From Gaeumannomyces sp. JS-464 (lineage: Eukaryota > Ascomycota > Sordariomycetes > Magnaporthales > Magnaporthaceae), in the NCBI GenBank assembly GCA_002197995.1, contig NGZR01000007.1:2066399-2130398 (forward strand): a stretch of DNA of 64,000 nucleotides, written 5' to 3'. Of this stretch, positions 56,888 through 64,000 are shown one piece after another. Under the pieces are notes generated by a model. That model was not told where the DNA came from. It did no database searches and saw only the letters and a program-made list of their open reading frames with translations. A program made the translations under genes and the position numbers. Numbering within the stretch: position 1 is the stretch's first letter; each line of letters opens with the position of its first letter.

Positions 56888-58844
56888 CTACTTGTCCAGC
56901 CCCAATATCCTCTCCACCGCCTTCTCGGCCGCAATTATGATCCCAGCCTGTGGGTTGGCCGTCTGGATACCATTCACGATGCTCGCGTCCACGACATGCA
57001 GGTTTTTGGTCCCATAGACCTGTGCGTTCACGTCTACGACCGCCCTACCACCTTCCAGCCCCGAGTCGGTGCCCAGGCGCGTCGTCCCAACCCAATGATT
57101 TGCCGTCCTTGTCATCGTCACGGGGATCTGGATTTGCAAGAAGATGATCTGGTCAGCAAATGGTCACCGACAGCGCCAGCAGGGCCCATTTCATAAACCT
57201 ACGCTTTCGACATATTCCCGTATGTCTTGTCCCGGCGCTGGCTCGAGCATCTTAGCCCCCGGTATCGAGGACACGGCCTCAACTACATTCGTGACGGTCG
57301 CGATGACGGCTTCGAGGTCGTGTTTGTCCTCGTCGTTGAAGTATGGCAGCGTTCCCACACCCATCTTGAGCGACGAGTCGATCGTGACACGCCCACGCGA
57401 TGTTTTGCCTAGCCCGAGACTCGCATAGAGGGCGGCCGAGTCTTGGATCACGAAACCGTCAGCTGGAGATCGCTTTAGCACTCGACACGTCTTACCGAAA
57501 CAGCTGTGCTTACTGTATCCAGAATCAGATTGCTGTCCCAGCGTGTACGACGTCCACTGAAAGTGCCTGGTGATGCCGTCGGCCCCCTTGATGCTCTCCC
57601 AGAACACGGGGTTGATGTTGGGGGACGCCTGCGCTAGAATACCTGATCGACTGGCTAGTGTCTGTCAGAACCCATGCCACCCGCCTGCGTCGACATGGTA
57701 CCCTTACTGAGATACTTCTCCGCATCTGCCGGAGGGGGGTTATCGAATGCAGCGTCGAAATCGTAGTGCACGATATCTGGATGCTCGAAAACGATCGCGG
57801 TCTATAGAGATATCCGTCAGCTGCTTTGTCCCTGAGCTTAAAATGGAAGAGTCTAAGCGTCTTACGTTGACATGATCATCCAGCTCCCGCCCTACGGGCA
57901 GCTCGATCCACTGTGACGGGGGTACCATCTTGTCGCCCTCCACCCCAGCCACTACCTCCAGCTGGTCCCGAGGCCCGATGCCGCTCCGGAAGAGGATCTT
58001 GGCCGTGCCAAATACGCCAGCCGATAGGATTACGCGTCCGCCACGTCCGAGCTTGAGGGTGCCACTGTGACCTGTTTCCCCGACCGCCTCTACTTGCACG
58101 CCCGTGACTGTCTCGCCGCATCTCACCAGCCTCGTCACCGTAGTTTCAGTCCATATATCGAGGTTCCTGCCCGCGTGCTTGTCCACCGCCTCGCCCAGAT
58201 ACGTCCGCAGCGGCCCACCACGCTCACCGTCCATGAAAAAGTGCGCCGCGTGGGCAAAGGTCCGCTGCTTCGCATCGGGCTCGTCATTCGCCACGACACC
58301 CCTCCCCCTCGGCCGCCAGCCCCTTGGTGACCAGCTCGTGAACTTCCGTGTTGTGCAGCACGCCGTCCACGGCGGGCCTCTCGGTCCAGGGCACGCGCGC
58401 GAACGCACGCTCCGTCGCGGCCGCCATGTCGGCGGCGCGCCAGCCCTCCGGGTTGCCGATGCCATCCCAGTCAGCGGCCTGCGGCCTGAGCCAGAGCCCC
58501 GCGTTGATGGCCGGCCCGCCGCCCAACAGCTTCCCGGATATGGGCCCGACGTCGGTGTTGCGGATGCCGTCGTGGTTGTGCCAGATGACGTTGTATAGGC
58601 CCGGCACGTCGTACCGCGTCAGGTTCGTGCCCTCGAGCCAGGCAGGCCGGCGCCGCCCGCCGAACCGGTACGTCGAGACGGAGCCCCGCTCGATCAGCAG
58701 CACTTTCTTGCCGGACTCCGCAAGGCGAGCTGCCGCGGGCATTCCACCTGCGCCGGAGCCGACGACGATGAAGTCGTACCCGCTGCCGGTGGGAGCGGCG
58801 GTCGGCTGGCCCGGAGCCGGTGCTGTTTCTGTGTTTCCCTGCAT
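56888..58844 (-). CDS. GMC oxidoreductase, cellobiose-dehydrogenase flavodomain-like (AA3_1)
   Basis: About 590 aa; introns 57,802-57,865, 57,643-57,707 and 57,149-57,202. A further 51-nt GT-AG stretch near 57,465-57,515 is in frame and may also be an intron. N-terminal FAD fold: YDFIVVGSGAGGMPAAARLA, then KVLLIERGS. GKLLGGGPAINAGLWLRPQA and the C-terminal TANHWVGTTRLGTDSGLEGG and GIQTANPQAGIIIAAEKAVE resemble CDH dehydrogenase domains, with His (NHW) and Asn (NPQ) as catalytic pair. There is no haem domain and no signal peptide (MQGNTETAPAPGQPT), so it is probably intracellular and reduces another acceptor. One extra base in the G-run near 58,290 shifts the frame at GLAAEGEG/VVANDEPDAK. Confidence 0.9.
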
Positions 58845-59664
58845 AATCCACTGCGCTCAAGCGAATCTTGAATTGGCTCTTTGTTTCCCGGTGTGCCGTG
58901 GCGGACAAGAGAAAATCCAAAAGGTCACGTAGGGAGATTCCTCGGGTGCTTTAAGTATCACCCAGGCATACAGAGCCCCAGAATCCGGTCGCAGCCCTGT
59001 TCAACCATCCCGCTGGCCTCATTGGGTACCGCACCGGGAAGTGCGGGGATGTTTCCAGAGATATCGGAAGCAAAGCCTCCATTCCGCAATGCAGCCTCGA
59101 TTTAGCTTCTACTCCCGTCGCACAGAGCCGCCAAGTCACACGTCAGGATCTGAATTCCACTTCTGGCCTACGGCGCCTTGGTCTCGGTTTATCGACGCGG
59201 ACGCGATGAGACGTGACGGCAACTTCCAGCGGGGGCTCTGCGGGGTTGCAGCAGCCGTTGCAGCGGCCGGTGCGGCGAGCGATTGGCAGCTCGGGAGAAC
59301 AGCGGCAGAACATTGTACAGCACTTGGAATTACGCTTGGTATTGGATCAATGAGATCTGAAAAGAACCTAGGCAGCTAGCAAGCCACCACCGTTCCCGCA
59401 GTCCTCCATCACCCGATTGTCTGGGACGCTGTGGTTCGCCGGGCCTGTTCCCCCTGTACGGGATACCGTCCCGCAGATGCGGCAGCACAGGTGTGGCTCG
59501 TTGGCCCGTCTCCCCGACCGAGCGTTGTCTGCCACCCATGGTCGGATCGGCCGGATGACCCCACTGCCGTCTGTTGCTAAGGCGGACGCCGAGCGAATGC
59601 CCCGGGGAAGCCATTCCCTACCACGGCCTCCATACTTTGCTCCGTCCGCAGCTCATCTCGCCCG
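58845..59664. other. Intergenic, nothing recognised
   Basis: 820 bp with the GMC promoter and the 3' flank of the hydrolase. No gene or repeat. Confidence 0.45.
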
Positions 59665-60864
59665 CTATTGCTCCTTGATCTCAAAAGGTGTGGGTTGCGG
59701 GTTTGACAGAGCCCACTTTATGCCGCCGTGCATGACCTCGTCCCAGACCTTGGACCCGTGTGGAAGCTTGCTGCTAAATCGCCTGTACCCGTGGGGAAGA
59801 CCCGGGAAGACGTTGACATTTGTCGGGACGCTAGAAGACGAGGGAAGGGCACGTGGATGTCAGCATGCGGGCACGCGCCTTGTGACCTAACCGTTACGGC
59901 CCGGTTTCCCGAAAGAAAAGCAACAAATCACGACGAGAGTAAGCCAAACTCACCCTGCCTCTGCCAGCAGCTTGGCGTACAAAAGACCCTCGTCTCTCAG
60001 CGGGTCCATGCCCGCGATGCCAAACGTGGCCGGCGGCAGGCCCTTTGCCTTCTCGGGCGGGATGTTGCCGGGGCTGAGAATTAGGTTGTCCAGGTCGTGC
60101 TTTTCGATCTTGAGCATGTCCATGAAGAAGTCGACCCTCGACTTCGGCAGTAGCGGCGCGTCCCTGCACTGCGCGTACGACCCCGTCACGTCCGGGTCCG
60201 CCAGGCGCGCCCTGTTCGTCTCGTAGCACTGCGACATGGTCGTGTTCGGGATCATAAGCACCTGGCCCGCGGGCCTGGGCAGCTTGGTCAGGAACTCGCA
60301 GCCCGGTAGGGACAGGTGCTGGGCGACCGTCAGCGAGGCCGTGAGCTGCGCGCCGGCCGAGATGCCGCCCATGACGACGCGCTTCGGGTCGCCGCCGATG
60401 CGGTCCTCGATGTTGGCGTGCAGCCAGGCGAAGGCGTCCTGCGAGTCGTGCCAGGGCGTCGGGTAGGTGTGCGTGTCGGTGTGGCGGTAGTTGACGTTGA
60501 GCACGACGGCGCCCGTGTCGGCGGCGATGCGCGCGCAGATTCCGTCCTCGGACGCCAGCGTGCCGAAGAAGAAGCCGCCGCCGTGTAGGTGCAGGTACAC
60601 GGGCAGGTTCTTCTGGCCCTTTGTCTCCTTGAGCTGGTACGTCCGCGCCGGCACCGTCGAGCCGTCGCGCGTCGGGATGGTGTAGTCGGCCGTCACTAGC
60701 TTGTCCGCCAGCAGGGCGAAGCCCTCGGCAGCCAGGGTCTCGCGCTGAGTGTGACTCGCCTTTAGCTGGTCGGCCAGCGCCATCCCCGCCAGCGGCGGAG
60801 GGAGGGTCGGCTCGAGGGCGAGCCACTCGGCGGATGGGGTGCCGTACTTGGAAAAGTCGCACAT
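59665..60864 (-). CDS. Alpha/beta hydrolase fold-3 (HSL-like esterase)
   Basis: 358 aa in two exons (intron 59,831-59,953), start MCDFSKYGTPSAEWLALEPT. Oxyanion-hole motif YLHLHGGGFFFGTLAS; nucleophile VVMGGISAGAQLTAS (GxSxG); Asp in GIAGMDPLRDEGLLYAKLL; His in exon 2, FPGLPHGYRRF. The exon 2 His is essential, so stopping at the apparent end of exon 1 would give an inactive enzyme. No signal peptide. Substrate unknown: this family hydrolyses short acyl esters or lactones. Exons join in frame and no breaks are seen. Confidence 0.92.
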
Positions 60865-62690
60865 GGTGCTTTGTATGGTTTCGAAGCGGAATTCGGTTCG
60901 AGCAGAAGCAGGGGATATGTGTGGATTTGGTGATGGCTTGCTTGTCGAGATACCTACCTATTTACTTCTCGCTGTCGAACCGAGGTCCGACCTTCGGGGA
61001 GTCTTTGCGGCGCGACTAGCCCCGCGATGGGCCCGCGAAAGGAGTGAGGCGGGGCGCGGGGCCCCGGACAGGCCGCACACCCCCACTTTGAAGCTAGGGC
61101 AACCCCTCGAGGCTCATTGCAGCTCCAGCATCAGCCATCGTCTGGCGTCTCTCCTGGCCGCGTCTGTATGGAAGCAGTTGTTTAGAAACCCCATGCAGAG
61201 GCCGCCGTCAATCGGAGTTGTGTCTCCTTGCTTGGTAGCATACTGCCCACGACACGACTGGGGCCAAATTCAATTACACGACGGTGGCATGTCTGGCCAA
61301 AAATGGATTCTGGCTGGCAATGAACCCATCCGGACAGGGGCGCAATTCAGCGCCCACATGACGCAGCATCCGCACCGCATCCACCAGTTTTCGAGACTCC
61401 GTCTGGAGGGATCCCCCTTGAATTTGACGTCTATCGCGCTTTGACTCGCGTGGCGAGACGCAACGAGCCGGCCACGAACACTGGTTTAAAAAATAAATAA
61501 AAAAAAAAAAAGAGGTAATACACCTTGTCGACGTTGAGAACTTACCGGCCTACCCCGAGTCTGCGCCGTTCGCCTCCTCGCTCCTTGCATATCGCCTTGG
61601 CTCCGAGATTTTAGCTGGCTAGAAGAAGTCGCTTTCACTCGGCCGTAGGATCCCCAAATCCTGCAAGCTGCGGTCACTTTGGAGCGGCCGAGGTTTCTCC
61701 TATTAATGTGCGATTGAGCGATGGAACAAAAGGACCTACCAGCCAAGCGACAGCATCATGTAATTAGACTCTCAGAATCTCTGACAATTTCTTTCGGATT
61801 GCCTTTGTCTTGACACACCGATGGCTCATGGAAATGCTATAACAAATTCCTTAAATGACCGGATGAGAAGATAAAAATGAATATAAGGAGATATATGCAG
61901 TAGTAACTCAATTAACAGATGAAAGTCAGATGACCGCAGCATCTTGTATAGGTAGTTCCCACAGGACAGAACCGGCTTGTTTGTCTCCTTCAGTCTGATA
62001 GCTTACCGTACCTGACCGGGCGTCCGACATCTCGTCGCTTCCATGGTTAATCCCCAACCGCTGTGATCTGCTTGGGCAACCGGGGACTGATGTATAAAAA
62101 TGGCAATGTGTAATGTAGCAAAATGAACAGTACAGTAAAGGTAGAGCCAAGATTTTGCCCTGCGTACATAACGAAGCCCTGTCCCCGCGGTGCTTCATGG
62201 AGCGGATGTAACAAGGGGACAGTGTCGGCTTGGAAGAAATTGTATTACTCCATGAAAGCTAATAATCTTTCAGGGCCTCAAGAGATGCTTAAGGAGCCAG
62301 AATCTGCTGAGGGGAATCGAGGGAGAAGAAGGGAATAAATAGAGGGACTTTGTGGTCCGTGCGGAGCTTAGGCATCCGGGGCACCTTTCCCGGCCCCGGC
62401 CCCATTGGTCGCCTCACTCTGGGTTGGGCACCAACTCCCTGCGGGCGATCGGACCAAGCTCCGTCCTCGTGACTGCCTCCGTGTGACAGCGGACGACAAA
62501 GCCATGCATGAGGGTTAGCAAATTCAAATTGGCTTCATGAACCAAAAGGATCTTAGTGCAATGAAGCGCTCATAATTAAGAGGATCTTCCGGGCCACGCA
62601 CCCTTTTTGCTCCCGCACCCACCCCCACCGATATCGGCGCGCATGAACTTTCTATGGCGCACCTACACAAACGAACATAGGCTTTAATGC
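60865..62690. other. Gene-poor transition to the right-hand repeat block
   Basis: 1.8 kb. Contains the hydrolase promoter and an A-rich tract (61,486-61,512). No open frame with domain features; composition becomes more AT-rich rightward. Confidence 0.45.
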
Positions 62691-64000
62691 AGGCAGGGGC
62701 TCAATCAACAGGAGGGAAGCAAATATAAGTTATCGCCACGAGCAATTTATTAAAAAACGATCAAAAACGCGGTGTTAAACCGCCAAATTACATAAGAAAA
62801 GTGCAGGGGCACGGCGTTAAGGCCGTCTATCTAGGGCTACAAAAGGGCCTAGGGACTCGCAAAAGGATTAAAAAACTCGTTAAAGGCCAGCGCAGGCGCT
62901 GGAAAGAACGTGGAGGCCTCCCAGCCAGCTTTAAAGGCAGGGCGGCCGGCGTTAAAGGCAAAGTGGCCGGCGTTAAGGGTAGGGGAGTGCCGAGGGTAAG
63001 CACCGGACTTTCCGCCTCGTTAGCCTCGTTACGTGCTTTTAAGGAAGCACCCTGTTCGTGTTAAAAATAATTACGCTTTGCGCTGGCCCGTATACCCGTG
63101 CGGGCGCGGGTGCGAGGCCCTACCGGCGCCTCGTTACCAAAGGGGCCGGTCCTTCGAAGCCGGCCCTTTTTAACCCCTACCGGCTTTGTAACCCGCAACA
63201 AAGGGTCCTTTGCAAGGCGATTGCCCGGGTACAGCCAAAAGCTATTTACGGCGGTAATCCGCAAGCCAAAGGCCTACGGATCACGCCGCTAAGCTTTATA
63301 TAGGGCAATAAGCTCGTAAAAGCAGGGCAGGCCGTATTGGGCACGCGTAGCCTTGCTGCAAAGGCCGATATTTAAGCCGGTTGGGTGCAAACGGGAAAGG
63401 AACGTTAAAAGGGCGAAGCGGTTAATTTGCTCGAGGAAATTAAAGCATTATAACGAAGCTCGCAAAGGTAAGTCCCCTGCCTACGAACGGCCGGTATAAT
63501 CCCACCTAACGCGCGCGAAAAAGGCTTGTTAGCGGTTTTAAAAAGCCGTAATTTTATGCCCCGTTTGCCTGCGAGTTGCCTGTTTAACGTGTGCTAACGT
63601 TAATCGAAAAGAAAAGTCGTACGTTTTAAAGGACCCGTAATTCCTTTTAGCGCCGGCGGTGCTAATTACCCTTTAATTAGGGTAATATTTCGTGTAATAA
63701 CAAGCCTATTGCCGGCGGGAAAGCCAAACGGTTCGTTGCAGGTAGTTAATTAAGCTCGTTTGCTTAAAAAACTTTTTTACAAGTTTATCCATAGCCTTTT
63801 TATGCGCTAAACGGCTTTTAGCATAAACGACGTGCTTTTAAAAGGTAAAAAAGCCGGCTTGCGTGTAAGGAATATCGGTAAGGTCGTATTGGTAAGCATC
63901 CAGGTTTTAGGCAAACCAAATCCGTCGGTAATTGTTATTAAAAGTACGTAAATCCTCCTTGTTAGCCTCGTTAGCCTCGCTTTCGTTAAGGCCTAACCCG
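62691..64000. repeat. AT-rich, RIP-like repeat block (unidentified element)
   Basis: From about 62.7 kb the sequence changes to TTAA/TAAA-rich text like 1-9.2 kb. It has broken short frames on both strands and local direct repeats such as GCCGGCGTTAA (about 62,946-62,976). Codon-like traces appear on the minus strand near 63.3-63.5 kb (FNFLEQINRFALLTFLSRLH), but I cannot place them in a family. Probably a decayed transposon that continues beyond the window. RIP is milder here, since CpA is still fairly common. Confidence 0.6.

Noticed and set aside
57465..57515. A definite fifth intron in the GMC gene
   Set aside because: GT-AG boundaries exist but the 51 nt are a multiple of three and read open, so the sequence alone cannot decide; noted only as possible.
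1..64000. CRISPR arrays, bacterial operons, ribosome binding sites or riboswitches
   Set aside because: None found; introns, Pol III tRNA introns and gene families show a fungal nuclear genome, where such features are not expected.

Overview
This window comes from a filamentous ascomycete (Pezizomycotina, probably Sordariomycetes). The genes have short GT-AG introns. There is a HET-domain gene, a fungal highly reducing polyketide synthase (HR-PKS), a GH76 cell-wall mannosidase, a Clr5-ankyrin protein and intron-containing nuclear tRNA genes. AT-rich repeat blocks carry the C-to-T/G-to-A signature of repeat-induced point mutation (RIP). Species cannot be named from the sequence.

Layout. 1-11,395 is a transposon island: an unidentified repeat with a long inverted repeat; a RIP-degraded Pogo/Fot1-type element (1798-3657); and a Ty1/copia retrotransposon on the minus strand (4109-11390). 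The right-hand LTR of the copia element is split by an intact 1.87-kb Fot1/Pogo-type transposon with an uninterrupted 536-aa transposase. The copia element sits in or beside a frameshifted HET-domain pseudogene (to 13,543). 13.8-34.1 kb looks like a secondary-metabolite locus: UbiA-type prenyltransferase, DUF3605 protein, HR-PKS (KS-AT-DH-ER-KR-ACP, no methyltransferase seen), a LovG/FSH1-type hydrolase reading away from the PKS, and a full-size ABC-B exporter. 34.5-61 kb holds ordinary single genes: glycerate kinase, a DUF1115-like protein, GH76, two unknown proteins, an abutting tRNA-Glu/tRNA-Lys pair, a GST-like relic, an old yellow enzyme, a DAPG-hydrolase (PhlG-like) family protein, a 5'-nucleotidase, the Clr5-ankyrin protein, a cellobiose-dehydrogenase-like GMC flavoenzyme and an alpha/beta hydrolase. 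From about 62.7 kb to the end a second repeat-like, partly RIP-mutated block begins.

How the genes may work together (inference): the PKS would build a chain on its ACP, the FSH1-type hydrolase would release it, and the ABC protein would export it. Membership of the prenyltransferase is less certain because two other features lie between it and the next cluster gene. Both DH motifs and the ER nucleotide-binding loop of the PKS deviate from consensus, so the product may be less reduced than the domain order implies.

Caution: many otherwise well-conserved genes (PKS, UbiA, ABC, glycerate kinase, GH76, GMC, nucleotidase, ankyrin) contain one or more single-base frameshifts, often in G, C or T runs. 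Uncorrected sequencing indels explain this pattern better than loss of every gene. The coordinates below span these breaks.
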